DNA of 64,000 bases from the NCBI RefSeq assembly GCF_000813965.1, contig NZ_JWLI01000006.1, positions 372,001-436,000 of the forward strand. The letters run 5' to 3'. How positions within the stretch are numbered: position 1 is the stretch's first letter; every line of letters starts with the position of its first letter. The notes under the pieces are model-generated. The model made no database searches. It saw only the letters and a program-made list of their open reading frames with translations, and was not told where the DNA came from. The position numbers and the translations under genes are program-made. Positions 37,156 through 47,092 of the stretch are shown here, in pieces. This stretch comes from Leisingera sp. ANG-M7. GTDB lineage: Bacteria; Pseudomonadota; Alphaproteobacteria; Rhodobacterales; Rhodobacteraceae.

Positions 37156-40100
37156 TTACTCGGCCGGGCTGGTCTGCGGCTGCCCCTTGATACGCTCGCG
37201 CATGCCTTGCATCATCGCGTAAAGCACTGGCACGACGATGACGCCGACTACGGTTGCTGCAAGCATTCCGCCAAAGACCGCAATGCCGATGGCCTTCTGG
37301 CTGGCGGCGCCGGCACCAGACGCAATCAGCAACGGCACCACACCCAGCAGGAAGGACAATGCCGTCATCATCACCGCCCGGAAGCGCTGCTTGGCTGCTT
37401 CCTGGGCGGCTTCTCGGATGCTGAGGCCGGCTGCCCGCTGCTCCATCGCGAATTCCACAATCAAGATCGCGTTTTTCGAGGCTAGGCCGATCAGCATGAT
37501 CATCCCGATCTGGGTGTAGAGGTTGATGTCATTTCCAGCGATCGCCACCGCAGCGACGGCCCCGAACAGTGCAACAATCACCGACAACAGGATTGCCACC
37601 GGCATTGTCCAGCTTTCGTATTGCCCGACCAGGAACAGGTAGCCGAACAGCACCGCCATCGCCAGGATCACTGTCACCAGCCCAGCTGAGTCCAGCTGCT
37701 GTTGAGCGGTGCCTGTCCATTCAAAGGCATATCCCGGCGGCAACGCAGTCGCGGCTTCCTCTTGCATCACCCGTATCGCGTCGCCGGTGGACAGACCCGG
37801 AGCCGGAACAGCGGTGACGGTCGCAGATCGGAAGATGTTGTGCCGTTTTAGCAGAACCGGTCCCAGCACGTTCTCGACGTCGATCAGGGTCGACAGCGGC
37901 ACCATCTCCCCCGACTGCGCCCGCACGTACAGGCCGCCGATATCTTCGATCTTGTCGCGGTAAGACCCCTCTGCCTGCAGCATCACCTTGTAGACGCGGC
38001 CGAACAGGTTGAAGTCGTTTACGTAGTAGGACCCCAGATGGGCCTGCATGGTCTGGAACACCTCGGCAATCGGCACATTCAGCGTCTTGGCCTTTTCCCG
38101 ATCCAGATCAACAAACACCTGCGGCACGTTGGCCCGGAAGGTGGTGTAGGACTGGGCGATCTCAAGCCGCTGATTGGCAGAATAGACTAACGAGCCAACG
38201 GACTGCGCCAGATCCTGCGGAGTGCCGCCAGCGGTTTGCTGCACTGCCATCTCAACACCTGCCGACATCCCCAGGCCGGAGATCGGCGGCGGGTTGAAGG
38301 CAACGATGCTGGCCGCAGCTTCGCCGTTGGCAATACCATAGATCTGACCCAGGATCGCATTCGGCTGCAGCGCTTCGTCCTGCCGCTCATCCCACGGGTC
38401 CAGGTTGGCGATTATCATCGCACCGTTGGCACTGGCGCCGTTCAGCAAGCTGAATCCATTGACCAGAACGGTGCCCTGGACGCCCGGAATCTGACGGATC
38501 TGCTCGTCGATCCTGCGGGTCACCGTTTCTGTCCGTCCCAGTGCCGCCGCATCAGGCAGCTGAACATCAACAAACAGATAACCGTTGTCCTCGGCCGGCA
38601 GGAAACCCTTGGATGTGGAGTTGAAAACCGTGCCGGTTCCAAACGCCACAACGGCGATGATTGCAAGCCCGATCACCGGAAGCCGCAGAAGCCTGGTCAC
38701 AATGCTGAGGTAGCCGCTGCGCACGCCCCCGATCATGTTCTCAAACATCGCCAACAGCCCTTTTGGCGGGCCGGAACGGGCCTTCAGTACAATAGCGCAA
38801 AGCGCAGGTGACAGCGTCAGCGCGTTGACCGAGGAGATCACCACGGCGACCGAGATCGTCACCGCAAATTGCGAATAAAGCTTGCCAGTAATCCCTGGCA
38901 TGAAGGTGACCGGCACAAACACTGCCAGCAGCACCAAGGTGGTTGCGATCACCGGGCCAGTGATCTGCCCCATTGCCTTGCGGGTCGCATCAGGCGGTGA
39001 CAGCCCCTCTTCGGCAATGATGCGCTCGACGTTCTCCACCACAACGATGGCGTCATCCACCACGATGCCGATCGCAAGAACCAGCGCAAACAGCGAGATG
39101 GTGTTGAGCGACATGCCAAGCACCAGCAGGAAGGCGAATGTACCAATCAGCGACACCGGGATGGCGACTGCTGGAATGACAGTAGCGCGGAACGACCCGA
39201 GGAAGATGAACACCACTGAAATCACCAGCACGAAGGTCATCATCAGGGTGGTGATCACGTCATTCAGCGATTGCTCGACAAAATCCGTGGTGTTGAATGG
39301 CACCGCGTAAGAAACATCCTCGGGGAAATCCGCCGACAGGCGTTCCATTTCCTCCAGTACATTCTCCGACACAGCCAGCGCATTGGCGCCAGGTGCCTGA
39401 TAGACCGCCAGAATGGTTGCCGGCACGCCGTCAAAGAAACCGGAGGAACTGTAGTTTGAGGCGCCCAGCTCCACCTTGGCGATGTCCCCCAGGCGCACGG
39501 TACTGCCTCCGTCGCCGGTGCGGATAACGATATTCTCAAACTCGCTGACCTCAGTCAGCCGGCCTTTGGACTTGATTGTGTACTGGAACACCTGATCTCC
39601 GGGCACTGGCGGCGCACCCACTTGCCCGGCTGAAACCTCAATGTTCTGCTCCTGCACTGCACTGATCACATCACCCGGTGAAATACCCAGGCCAGCCATC
39701 TTGTTCGGATCCAGCCACACCCGCATGGCGTACTCAAAATTGGTCAGAATATCCGCCTTGCCGACGCCGTTCACACGCGCCAGCGCATCCTTGATGTTGA
39801 TCGCAGCATAATTCGACAGGAACACACTGTCATAAGACCCGCCCGGCGACGTCAGCGCTGTCACCAGCAGCATGTTGGAAGAGCTTTTCTGAGTTACCAC
39901 ACCATTGGCGTTGACCTCAGCAGGCAGCGAGGCCGTGGCCTGTGCCACCCGGTTCTGCACGTTAACCGAAGCGATATCAGGGTCGGTGCCGACTTCAAAC
40001 GTCACCGCCAGCGAGTAGCTGCCGTTGTCTGCGGAGGTGGAGGACATGTAGAGCATCCCGTCCACACCGTTAACCTGCGCTTCAATGGGCGCAGCGACGC

Positions 40101-40281
40101 TTTTTTCAACGGTCTCAGCATTGGCACCGGTGTAGGTGGCAGTGACGTTCACCACCGGCGGCGTGATTTCAGGGAACTGCGCAACAGGCAGAGCGAAATA
40201 GCCGATCACCCCCATAACCGTCAGAACCAGGGAGATAACGATCGCGAACTTCGGCCTCGAAATAAATGTGGAGGAGAACAT
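37156..40281 (-). CDS. RND multidrug efflux transporter, HAE1 (AcrB-like) family
   Basis: A 1041-residue inner-membrane pump with twelve membrane helices and two large periplasmic loops. [20 protein letters not shown] opens the first helix. The proton-relay region includes [21 protein letters not shown], and [17 protein letters not shown] lies near residue 455. The second half repeats the layout, with [15 protein letters not shown] near residue 960. It follows the adaptor gene by three bases (AGGAG upstream of the ATG). No TolC-like gene is present, so it must use one encoded elsewhere. Confidence 0.95.
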   Translation of the reverse strand: MFSSTFISRPKFAIVISLVLTVMGVIGYFALPVAQFPEITPPVVNVTATYTGANAETVEKSVAAPIEAQVNGVDGMLYMSSTSADNGSYSLAVTFEVGTDPDIASVNVQNRVAQATASLPAEVNANGVVTQKSSSNMLLVTALTSPGGSYDSVFLSNYAAINIKDALARVNGVGKADILTNFEYAMRVWLDPNKMAGLGISPGDVISAVQEQNIEVSAGQVGAPPVPGDQVFQYTIKSKGRLTEVSEFENIVIRTGDGGSTVRLGDIAKVELGASNYSSSGFFDGVPATILAVYQAPGANALAVSENVLEEMERLSADFPEDVSYAVPFNTTDFVEQSLNDVITTLMMTFVLVISVVFIFLGSFRATVIPAVAIPVSLIGTFAFLLVLGMSLNTISLFALVLAIGIVVDDAIVVVENVERIIAEEGLSPPDATRKAMGQITGPVIATTLVLLAVFVPVTFMPGITGKLYSQFAVTISVAVVISSVNALTLSPALCAIVLKARSGPPKGLLAMFENMIGGVRSGYLSIVTRLLRLPVIGLAIIAVVAFGTGTVFNSTSKGFLPAEDNGYLFVDVQLPDAAALGRTETVTRRIDEQIRQIPGVQGTVLVNGFSLLNGASANGAMIIANLDPWDERQDEALQPNAILGQIYGIANGEAAASIVAFNPPPISGLGMSAGVEMAVQQTAGGTPQDLAQSVGSLVYSANQRLEIAQSYTTFRANVPQVFVDLDREKAKTLNVPIAEVFQTMQAHLGSYYVNDFNLFGRVYKVMLQAEGSYRDKIEDIGGLYVRAQSGEMVPLSTLIDVENVLGPVLLKRHNIFRSATVTAVPAPGLSTGDAIRVMQEEAATALPPGYAFEWTGTAQQQLDSAGLVTVILAMAVLFGYLFLVGQYESWTMPVAILLSVIVALFGAVAAVAIAGNDINLYTQIGMIMLIGLASKNAILIVEFAMEQRAAGLSIREAAQEAAKQRFRAVMMTALSFLLGVVPLLIASGAGAASQKAIGIAVFGGMLAATVVGVIVVPVLYAMMQGMRERIKGQPQTSPAE

Positions 40282-40284
40282 CGG

Positions 40285-41436
40285 TTATTCTCCTGCCTGT
40301 GCTGCCATGACCGGATCCACCTCGACACCGGGCCGGATTTTCTGCAGGCCTTCGACCACAACGGATTCGCCTTTCGTCAGCCCGTCCAGAACGATGATCC
40401 CGGTGCCCTGAACATCACCGGTAACGATGTAACGCTGCTGGACCTGGCTTTGATCATCGACCACCAGAACAAACGGACCCTGTTGATCCCGCTGAATTGC
40501 TGCCTGGCTGATCACGACCCGCTCAACAGCTTCTTGCGACTGAAGGCCGACTGTCAAAAAAGCCCCGTCCAGAATCAGCCGTTCATCATTTTTGAATTCC
40601 GCCCGCACAGTGACAGCGCCTGTCGTCGGATCAACCCGGTTGCCAGCAAAGGCGATCCGTCCCTTTTCCTCCAGTTCTGCCCCATTCGGCAGCACGACGA
40701 ACACCTCTGGAGCGGTCTCGGTATTGCCGCGGTCAATTCCCTCAGCTTCAAGCTCTTGCAGGATTTCGACGAATTGCTTTTCGTTCAGCGCGAAGGACAC
40801 ATAGACGGGCGCTTCGCGCACGATATTCACCAACGGCGAACCGCTGGGGCTAACCACATCTCCGGTACTGACCTCCACACGCCCGACACGGCCGGAAAAC
40901 GGCGCATGGACTTCGGTATAGCTCAGATCCAGTTCAGCTTGCTGAATTGCGGCCGCAGCGGCGCGCACCTGCGCCTCTGCCACCAGTTCATTGGCGCGGG
41001 CGGTGTCACGGTCTGCTTCCGGAACCGATCCGCGCTCGAACAATTCCTGTTTCCGGACCAGCTCCAATGATGCCAGTTCCAGATTGGCTTCAGCCTGCGC
41101 CAGTTCGGCCCGTCGGCTCTCCAGCACTGCCTCATAGGCGCTGCGCTCGATGCGGAACAGAATGTCGCCCTTTTCGACCTCAGCGCCATCCCGGACCAGC
41201 ACTTCTTCCAGATATCCGCTCACCCGGGCCATGATGTCGGCTTTGTCGATCGCTTCTCCCCGGCCGATGAATGTCGCCGTATCCTTGATCGGTTTGATCA
41301 CCGCCTCGGAAACCGACACTTTGGGAGCAGCACCTTGCTGCTGCGCCAGTGCTGCGCCGGCAGATGCCAGGCTAACAGCTGCAACCACTGCGAGCCCTGT
41401 CCGGCCTGTCAGGCCCCTGTTCCAGAAACACGTCAT
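40285..41436 (-). CDS. RND efflux periplasmic adaptor (membrane fusion) protein
   Basis: A 383-residue adaptor linking the pump to an outer-membrane channel. A signal sequence covers about 1-32 (ends AALAQ). A barrel/lipoyl-like first half with ARVSGYLEEVLVRDGAEVEKGDIL is followed by a coiled-coil hairpin (about 95-165; QAEANLELASLELVRK) and the second half VHAPFSGRVGRVEVSTGD. It lacks a lipobox cysteine. I start at the ATG at 41436 (GAGAGG upstream); an in-frame TTG at 41451 is less likely. It leads a two-gene operon with no local regulator. Confidence 0.92.
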   Translation of the reverse strand: MTCFWNRGLTGRTGLAVVAAVSLASAGAALAQQQGAAPKVSVSEAVIKPIKDTATFIGRGEAIDKADIMARVSGYLEEVLVRDGAEVEKGDILFRIERSAYEAVLESRRAELAQAEANLELASLELVRKQELFERGSVPEADRDTARANELVAEAQVRAAAAAIQQAELDLSYTEVHAPFSGRVGRVEVSTGDVVSPSGSPLVNIVREAPVYVSFALNEKQFVEILQELEAEGIDRGNTETAPEVFVVLPNGAELEEKGRIAFAGNRVDPTTGAVTVRAEFKNDERLILDGAFLTVGLQSQEAVERVVISQAAIQRDQQGPFVLVVDDQSQVQQRYIVTGDVQGTGIIVLDGLTKGESVVVEGLQKIRPGVEVDPVMAAQAGE

Positions 41437-41742
41437 TCTTGAGCCTCTCAATTAAACAAAAATTTCCGACAGCCGCCAAATCGGACTGCCGCCCCGTATC
41501 CAAATCGTTGCCCTATTGAATACTTTCTCTGCACACGTCTGCAAGCTGCACACGTATCTTGAAGAAACTTCTGTCGCGGCAAAAGGTTAAAACCCGCAGC
41601 CGCAATCGGGAACTGCCGCCCCTCGCCATACGTTTAAAACAGGGAACCTGCAGCCCGCCGCTTCAGGCGGGATTTGATTACCGTGCCGAGGCAATTACCT
41701 TGTTCCGGCAAGGGTGCCTGGCTTGAAAGCAAGGAGCATGAC
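41437..41742. other. Divergent intergenic region, RND operon and zinc peptidase
   Basis: About 300 bases. It must contain both promoters. GCCCGCCGCTTCAGGCGGG (41653-41671) is a short inverted repeat. GGAAC occurs at 41642 but without the matching CGTT at 16-17 bases, so I do not call an EcfG promoter. No gene-like frame. Confidence 0.5.
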
Positions 41743-42588
41743 ATGCGGTGGAGAGGGCGGCGGCAAAGCCGGAATATCGAAGACCGGCGGGGCCGCCGGA
41801 TATCTGGCAAAGGCGCCGGGATCGGCGGTGCCGGCCTTCTGCTCATTGTTGTCGCTGGGGCCTTTTTCGGCGTCGATCTAACCCCGCTGCTGCGAGATTC
41901 CGCACCGCAATCCAGTGCAAATGCTCCAGTCACTGCAGCCGACCAGGAGGCTGCGGAGTTTGTCAGCGTCGCCCTCGCCGATACCGAAGTTGTATGGACC
42001 TCTATATTCGAACAGCAGCTTGGACGGCGGTATAATCCGGTTGTCCTTGTCCTTTACAAGGGAGTGACCCAGTCTCCTTGCGGCGGCGCAAACGGCGCAA
42101 CTGGTCCGTTCTATTGCCCGATGGACGAAAAGGTCTATCTCGACACGTCCTTCTTCACCACACTCAGCCAGCGGCTGGGCGCGCGGGGCGACTTCGCAGC
42201 CGCCTATGTCGTCGCCCATGAAGTTGCTCACCATGTGCAGAACGAGCTTGGCATCCTTGGTGAGACCCAGCGCGTCAGGGCCCGGGTGAGCGAAGTTGAA
42301 TCCAACGCGATTTCTGTCCGGACGGAGCTGCAGGCGGACTGTTTCTCCGGGATCTGGGCGCGTTACGCGCAGGACGCGCTGGGCACGCTGGACCCCGGCG
42401 ACGTCGAAGAGGCGATGAATGCCGCAAAGCAGATCGGTGATGACACATTGCAGCGGAATGCCGGCCGTGTACCCCAGCCGCATACGTTTTCCCACGGCAC
42501 CAGCGCACAGCGGCAAGATTGGTTTGCCCGTGGGTTCCAAACAGGTGAAGTAAAGGCCTGTGATACTTTCTCAGCCAGTTCCTTGTAG
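41743..42588 (+). CDS. Neutral zinc metallopeptidase, YpfJ family
   Basis: A 281-residue membrane-anchored metallopeptidase. After a basic N-terminus (MRWRGRRQSRNIEDRRGRR) one hydrophobic segment lies at about 28-45. The zinc motif HEVAHH (HExxH) is near residue 159, and ELQADCFSGIWA near residue 195 supplies the third ligand. The protein ends in QDWFARGFQTGEVKACDTF, the usual family terminus. Substrates are unknown. I start at the ATG at 41743 (AAGGAG upstream), not at 41674. Confidence 0.9.
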   Translation: MRWRGRRQSRNIEDRRGRRISGKGAGIGGAGLLLIVVAGAFFGVDLTPLLRDSAPQSSANAPVTAADQEAAEFVSVALADTEVVWTSIFEQQLGRRYNPVVLVLYKGVTQSPCGGANGATGPFYCPMDEKVYLDTSFFTTLSQRLGARGDFAAAYVVAHEVAHHVQNELGILGETQRVRARVSEVESNAISVRTELQADCFSGIWARYAQDALGTLDPGDVEEAMNAAKQIGDDTLQRNAGRVPQPHTFSHGTSAQRQDWFARGFQTGEVKACDTFSASSL

Positions 42589-42646
42589 CACTTTGAGTGT
42601 GCAGGCCATTGAATTCCTTTGATACCGGTGCTTGTTTAGCAACACA

Positions 42647-42701
42647 CAGCACCGCACGGGACACGCAAGGCTGAATATTTTCAGCCGCTTGCACGGTGCT
42701 G
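42647..42701 (+). promoter_or_regulatory. Structured leader upstream of mtnA
   Basis: CAGCACCG at 42647-42654 pairs exactly with CGGTGCTG at 42694-42701. Inside, GCAAG plus GCTGAA pairs with TTCAGC plus CTTGC around TATT, with a two-base bulge. There is no T-run, so it is not a simple terminator for the gene before. It ends 24 bases before the mtnA start and could be a leader element. I do not recognise a known riboswitch. Confidence 0.45.
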
Positions 42702-42725
42702 CAGCAAACCAAGGGAGGCATCAGA

Positions 42726-43832
42726 ATGAAAGTTGGCGGGACACACTACCGTTCCCTGTGGTGGAACCTCGAACGGGATGCATTGCAGATCATCGATCAG
42801 CGCTGGCTGCCGCACGAGTTCCGCGTTCAGCAGGTGGACACGCTACAGGGTTTTGCTGATGCCATTATAGAGATGCGGGTGCGCGGTGCTCCCTTGATCG
42901 GGGCGACAGCTGCCTATGGAATGGCCCTCGCGATGCGCCTGGATCCGTCCGATGCCGCCATGGATCGGGCCTGGAGCTTTCTCAACGCAACCCGTCCAAC
43001 TGCTATCAACCTGCGTTGGGCCCTGGACCGCTGCCGCGCGCATCTGCGGCCCCTGGATAAGGCAAAGCGGGCCGAAGCTGCGTTGGCTTTGGCACACGCA
43101 ATTTCGGATGAGGACGTCGAAATCAACCGCTGCATTGGCGCACACGGGCTGGAACTGATCCGGCAGATTGCAGCAAGCAAACCTGCGGGTGAACCGGTCC
43201 GGCTGCTGACCCACTGCAATGCCGGCTGGCTGGCAACTGTCGATTGGGGCACCGCCACCAGCCCGATGTACCATGCGCATGAGGCCGACATACCGATCCA
43301 CGTTTGGGTTGACGAAACTAGGCCTCGCAACCAGGGCGCGCTGACCGCCTGGGAGCTGGGCAGCCACGGGATCAGCCACAGCTACATCTCAGACAATGCC
43401 GGCGGTCACCTGATGCAGAACGGTCAGGTTGACCTGGTCATCACCGGCACCGACCGCACCACCCGCCGCGGCGATGTTTGCAACAAAATCGGCACCTATC
43501 TTAAGGCACTGGCCGCCCACGACAACGGGGTTCCGTTCTACGTCGCTCTGCCCTCGCCGACCATCGACTGGACGGTCTCTGACGGGGTTGCTGAAATCCC
43601 GATTGAGGAACGCAGCGAGCGTGAGATCACCCATGTTCAGGGTAAGAACGAAGACGGAGCAATCGGCACTGTGCAGGTGACACCGGACGGAACCCCGGGC
43701 GGCAACCCGGCCTTTGATGTGACGCCGAACCGGCTGGTAACCGGGCTGATAACTGAGCGCGGCATTTGCAGAGCGTCCGAGGAAGGTCTAGCGGGAATGT
43801 TCCCCGAAATGGCCGCAGCAAAATCCGCCTGA
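42726..43832 (+). CDS. mtnA: S-methyl-5-thioribose-1-phosphate isomerase
   Basis: A 368-residue eIF2B-like isomerase that converts methylthioribose-1-phosphate into methylthioribulose-1-phosphate (and likely 5-deoxyribose-1-phosphate). The catalytic cysteine lies in [18 protein letters not shown] near residue 163 and the aspartate in [21 protein letters not shown] near residue 245. [16 protein letters not shown] near residue 45 binds phosphate. GGGAGG precedes the ATG at 42726. A class II aldolase gene follows 16 bases later, which points to the DHAP shunt and not the full methionine salvage route. Confidence 0.93.
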   Translation: MKVGGTHYRSLWWNLERDALQIIDQRWLPHEFRVQQVDTLQGFADAIIEMRVRGAPLIGATAAYGMALAMRLDPSDAAMDRAWSFLNATRPTAINLRWALDRCRAHLRPLDKAKRAEAALALAHAISDEDVEINRCIGAHGLELIRQIAASKPAGEPVRLLTHCNAGWLATVDWGTATSPMYHAHEADIPIHVWVDETRPRNQGALTAWELGSHGISHSYISDNAGGHLMQNGQVDLVITGTDRTTRRGDVCNKIGTYLKALAAHDNGVPFYVALPSPTIDWTVSDGVAEIPIEERSEREITHVQGKNEDGAIGTVQVTPDGTPGGNPAFDVTPNRLVTGLITERGICRASEEGLAGMFPEMAAAKSA

Positions 43833-43848
43833 TGCCCGAGACTGTCCA

Positions 43849-44514
43849 ATGAAACCACCGTACCGGGACTGCATCGAACTCAGGCAGGCCATAATTGACG
43901 CCTGCCTGGAAATGAATGCCGCAGGGATCAATCAGGGTACCTCCGGCAATATTTCAGTTCGCACGGGCGATCACATGCTGATCACCCCGTCGGGAGTCCC
44001 ATACGGGAAAATGGCGCCTGAAGATCTTGTCCTGGTGCCCTTGGACGGCAGCCCCGCACCGGAGGGACAGTTGAAGCCCTCGACCGAATGGCCCTTTCAT
44101 CTGGCTATCCTGCAGGCCAAACCAGGTGTGCATGCCGTGATCCATGCTCACCCCGTCTATTGCAGCGCGCTGGCGATGAACCGCCAGGCAATCCCTGCCT
44201 GCCACTACATGGTTGCGGCTTTCGGCGGCAACGACGTTCCTGTGGCGGATTACGCCCTGTTCGGAAGCTTAGATCTGTCAAACAACATCGTGCACGCCTT
44301 GCATAACCGCAGCGCATGCCTGATGGCCAACCATGGCGCTTTAACCACCGGGGACAGCCTTTCACGCGCCCTTTGGCGAATGGTGGAATTAGAAACATTG
44401 TCAAAAGGCTACGTGACAAGCCTAACCGTCGGAAAACCACACATCCTGAGCGAAGATGAGATTACGGAAGTTGTAACGGCTTTCTCGGAGTACGGCCTGA
44501 AAGACAGTCGCTGA
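43849..44514 (+). CDS. Class II aldolase, probable methylthioribulose-1-phosphate aldolase (DHAP shunt)
   Basis: A 221-residue zinc aldolase of the FucA/RhaD/AraD superfamily. It opens ACLEMNAAGINQGTSGNIS, close to E. coli FucA. The zinc/catalytic residues appear as STEWPFH (Glu near 81), HAHPV (two His near 100) and ANHGAL (His near 164). FucA cleaves a five- or six-carbon 1-phosphate into DHAP and an aldehyde; next to mtnA the substrate should be methylthioribulose-1-phosphate or 5-deoxyribulose-1-phosphate. The alternative, MtnB dehydratase, is less likely because the sequence resembles FucA throughout. Confidence 0.78.
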   Translation: MKPPYRDCIELRQAIIDACLEMNAAGINQGTSGNISVRTGDHMLITPSGVPYGKMAPEDLVLVPLDGSPAPEGQLKPSTEWPFHLAILQAKPGVHAVIHAHPVYCSALAMNRQAIPACHYMVAAFGGNDVPVADYALFGSLDLSNNIVHALHNRSACLMANHGALTTGDSLSRALWRMVELETLSKGYVTSLTVGKPHILSEDEITEVVTAFSEYGLKDSR

Positions 44515-44542
44515 CACTGCATAAACGCAAAATGGAGCCGGT

Positions 44543-45589
44543 ATGGAACATCCGCTGATCTTTGATGGTCACAACGACCTGCTGCTGCAGATCCAGTCCG
44601 GCAACGTTGCTGATGGCAGGGATGGCTTCCTGGGCTCCGGCGGCCATCACATCGATCTGTTCAAGGCACAAAAAGGCGGTTTTGCAGGCGGCATGTTTGC
44701 AATCTTCGTTCCGGACGAAGCCAGCGCAAGCTTCATGGAAGAAATGATGGCCGAGAGCTATGACCTGCCCTTGCCATCAGCCCTTGACTGGCCGCGGTCA
44801 GCACAAGTTGCGCTTGCTCAGGCCGCGATCCTGAGACGTCTTGAGCGTCAAGGAGCGCTCAAGATCTGCCGTACTGCTGCTGACATCCGCGGCTCAATGC
44901 AAAGTGGAATCATGGCGGCCGTCATGCATATGGAAGGCGCCGAGGCAATCGACCCGGATTTTCATACGCTCGAGGTTCTTCACTCTGCAGGCCTTCGCTC
45001 GCTCGGCCTAGTCTGGAGCCGTCCCACGATCTACGGCAACGGTGTGCCGTTCCGCTTCCCCTCAAACCCGGACACCGGCCCCGGCTTGACCCCAGAAGGC
45101 ATCCGGTTGGTAAAAAAGTGCAATGAACTGAGTATTCTGATCGACCTTTCTCATCTGAACGAAGCGGGTTTCTGGGATGTTGCCAGCCGCAGCAGCAAAC
45201 CTTTGGTCGCAACCCATTCCAATGCCCACGCCCTGTGCCCGCACAGCCGAAACCTGACGGATCGGCAACTGCATGCGATCCGTGACAGCGATGGCATGGT
45301 CGGGCTGAATTTCGCCGTTGCCTTCTTGCGCGAAGACGGACGTATGGACGCGGACACGCCAGTTGCCAAAATGATCGAACATCTCGTCTACCTTATTGAC
45401 GAGCTTGGTGAGGACAGAGTCGGACTTGGATCGGATTTTGATGGCGCAACTGTGCCCGCAGCAATCCATGATGTTTCTGGGCTGCCGGTGCTGCGCGAAG
45501 CAATGAAAGCGCACGGTTTCGATAACCAGTTAATGGCCAAACTCTGCCATGGAAATTGGCTTCGGGTGCTGGAGGAGACCTGGACGTAG
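44543..45589 (+). CDS. Membrane dipeptidase, peptidase family M19
   Basis: A 348-residue dipeptidase of the renal dipeptidase family with a TIM-barrel and two zinc ions. Metal ligands are visible as DGHND (His/Asp near residue 9), HMEGAEA (Glu near 135), IDLSHLNEAG (His near 200) and ATHSNAHAL (His near 222), and LGSDFDGA near residue 295 supplies the aspartate. There is no signal peptide, so it is likely cytoplasmic. Homologues hydrolyse dipeptides, some D-containing. It follows the aldolase by 28 bases. Confidence 0.91.
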   Translation: MEHPLIFDGHNDLLLQIQSGNVADGRDGFLGSGGHHIDLFKAQKGGFAGGMFAIFVPDEASASFMEEMMAESYDLPLPSALDWPRSAQVALAQAAILRRLERQGALKICRTAADIRGSMQSGIMAAVMHMEGAEAIDPDFHTLEVLHSAGLRSLGLVWSRPTIYGNGVPFRFPSNPDTGPGLTPEGIRLVKKCNELSILIDLSHLNEAGFWDVASRSSKPLVATHSNAHALCPHSRNLTDRQLHAIRDSDGMVGLNFAVAFLREDGRMDADTPVAKMIEHLVYLIDELGEDRVGLGSDFDGATVPAAIHDVSGLPVLREAMKAHGFDNQLMAKLCHGNWLRVLEETWT

Positions 45590-45685
45590 CAGAGCTTTGC
45601 ATGTCACCAGCAGCACAAATCAGCTGAACGGTGCACGGCTTGAGCTAGTCTGCGGGAGTCGTTTTCAAAGAGGCACAGGTGATGA
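45590..45685. other. Short gap between the M19 dipeptidase and the tRNA-Leu terminator
   Basis: Nothing recognisable. No gene-like frame and no repeat. Confidence 0.4.
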
Positions 45686-45731
45686 AAAAACAAAGGCCTG
45701 CAGCAAAAACACGCTGCAGGCCTTTGTTTTT
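45686..45731. terminator. Bidirectional terminator between dipeptidase gene and tRNA-Leu
   Basis: An 18-bp perfect stem (45686-45703 with 45714-45731) around ten bases, starting AAAAAC and ending GTTTTT. It serves the dipeptidase operon on the plus strand and tRNA-Leu on the minus strand. Confidence 0.85.
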
Positions 45732-45733
45732 AT

Positions 45734-45819
45734 TGGTACCCAAGGCCGGACTCGAACCGGCACGCTGTCACCAGCGGGGGATTTTGAATCCCCTGCGTCT
45801 ACCATTCCGCCACTTGGGC
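45734..45819 (-). tRNA. tRNA-Leu (anticodon CAA)
   Basis: An 86-base class II tRNA on the minus strand. Acceptor GCCCAAG pairs with CTTGGGT (first pair G-U), followed by A and encoded CCA. The anticodon loop TTCAAAA gives CAA, reading TTG. A variable arm (TGGTGACAGCGT region) and a T-arm with GGTTCGAGTCC are present. Confidence 0.96.
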
Positions 45820-45983
45820 CACGCACTGTTCCTAGCCAAGCAATCGGCCAAGGTCCAGAGGCAAAACAGCACTCAGCCGCTGAAAATACACCGGGTGGCA
45901 AAATCAGCCTCCGCCCAGCTTGACGGAGCGCCGCGCGCATGCCAACTCCCTAGGAAAATGCCATTGAGGACGCAGGGCCCAGT

Positions 45984-46562
45984 ATGCTGAAACCGTTGTA
46001 TGACCGGACAATGGCCTTGGCCGATCATCCCAAAGCGCTGTGGTGCCTGGCGGCGGTTTCGTTTGTTGAAAGCTCTGTTTTTCCGATCCCGCCGGATGTT
46101 CTGATGATCCCGATGATCCTAGCCCGCCCATCGCGGGCATGGCTGGTCTCTCTCGTGGCGCTGGTTGCGTCTGTGGCCGGGGGCGTTCTGGGATATGCGA
46201 TTGGCGCCTTTTTTTACGAAAGCATCGGCCAGCCGGTTCTGGAGGCCATGGGCAAGGGCGGCGCCATGGCAGAGTTCAATACCCGTTTCAACGATTTCGG
46301 CTTCTGGGCGGTACTGGGTGCAGGCGTCACACCGTTCCCCTACAAGGTGATTACCATCATGTCGGGCTGGACGGGAATGCCGCTTGGAACATTCATTGCG
46401 ACCTCTATCCTCGCACGGGCATTGCGCTTTTTCATCGTGGCCGGTCTTCTGTGGCAATTCGGGGCACCGGTCCGCGATTTCATTGAACGCCGCCTTGGGC
46501 TGGTTTTCACCGCTTTCATGGTGATCCTTTTCGGCGGTTTCCTGATGGTGAGGTTCATCTGA
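45984..46562 (+). CDS. YqaA/DedA-like membrane protein
   Basis: A 192-residue member of the SNARE-associated (DedA-related, YqaA) family. Conserved blocks are FVESSVFPIPPDVLMIPMIL near residue 27, GVLGYAIGAFFYESIGQP near residue 67 and FPYKVITIMSGWTGM near residue 118. Four to five hydrophobic segments. DedA-type proteins are thought to move phospholipids or undecaprenyl phosphate across the membrane, but for YqaA this is not proven. It precedes the DsbB-like gene by two bases. Confidence 0.85.
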   Translation: MLKPLYDRTMALADHPKALWCLAAVSFVESSVFPIPPDVLMIPMILARPSRAWLVSLVALVASVAGGVLGYAIGAFFYESIGQPVLEAMGKGGAMAEFNTRFNDFGFWAVLGAGVTPFPYKVITIMSGWTGMPLGTFIATSILARALRFFIVAGLLWQFGAPVRDFIERRLGLVFTAFMVILFGGFLMVRFI

Positions 46563-46564
46563 AC

Positions 46565-47032
46565 ATGCACAGACTTCTGATCGTATTGGCCGCCGGCGGC
46601 TCAGCTGCGCTCCTGCTCGGTGCGCTTGGGTTCCAGTACATCGGCGAAATGGCACCCTGCAAGCTCTGCTACTGGCAACGCTACCCCCATGCTGCTGCCG
46701 CTGGGATCGGCGTGCTGGCTCTGATCATTCCAGGCGCAGTGCTGCCCTACCTGGGTGCACTGGCTGCGCTGGCCACTGCAGGTGTCGGTGCCTATCACAC
46801 TGGGGTTGAGCGCGGCTGGTGGGAAGGACCCACCACCTGCACATCCGGCCCGATTGACGGGCTGTCGCCTGACCAGCTGATGGAGCAAATCATGGCAGCC
46901 CCACTGGTGCGTTGTGATGAGGTTCCGTGGGAAATGCTGTCGCTCTCCATGGCCAGCTGGAACGCCATTGCCTCCTTTGGCTTGGCACTGCTGTGGATTT
47001 CCGCGGCCAACCACATCCGCAAGCAGGGTTAA
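46565..47032 (+). CDS. dsbB: Disulfide bond formation protein B
   Basis: A 155-residue four-helix membrane protein that reoxidises DsbA and passes electrons to quinone. The first redox pair is the CKLC motif in PCKLCYWQRYPH near residue 37. The second pair is Cys in PTTCTSG near residue 92 and Cys in VRCDEVPW near residue 118. Length and hydrophobic segments fit the family, including the alphaproteobacterial short form. It is two bases after the YqaA gene. Confidence 0.9.
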   Translation: MHRLLIVLAAGGSAALLLGALGFQYIGEMAPCKLCYWQRYPHAAAAGIGVLALIIPGAVLPYLGALAALATAGVGAYHTGVERGWWEGPTTCTSGPIDGLSPDQLMEQIMAAPLVRCDEVPWEMLSLSMASWNAIASFGLALLWISAANHIRKQG

Positions 47033-47092
47033 CACTGCAGCAAGCTGCAATGCGGCCACCAACATGCTGGCCGCATTGAAAAAACAACGGTC

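Noticed and set aside
41642-41671. EcfG promoter before the zinc metallopeptidase
   Set aside because: GGAAC is present but no CGTT follows at 16 or 17 bases.
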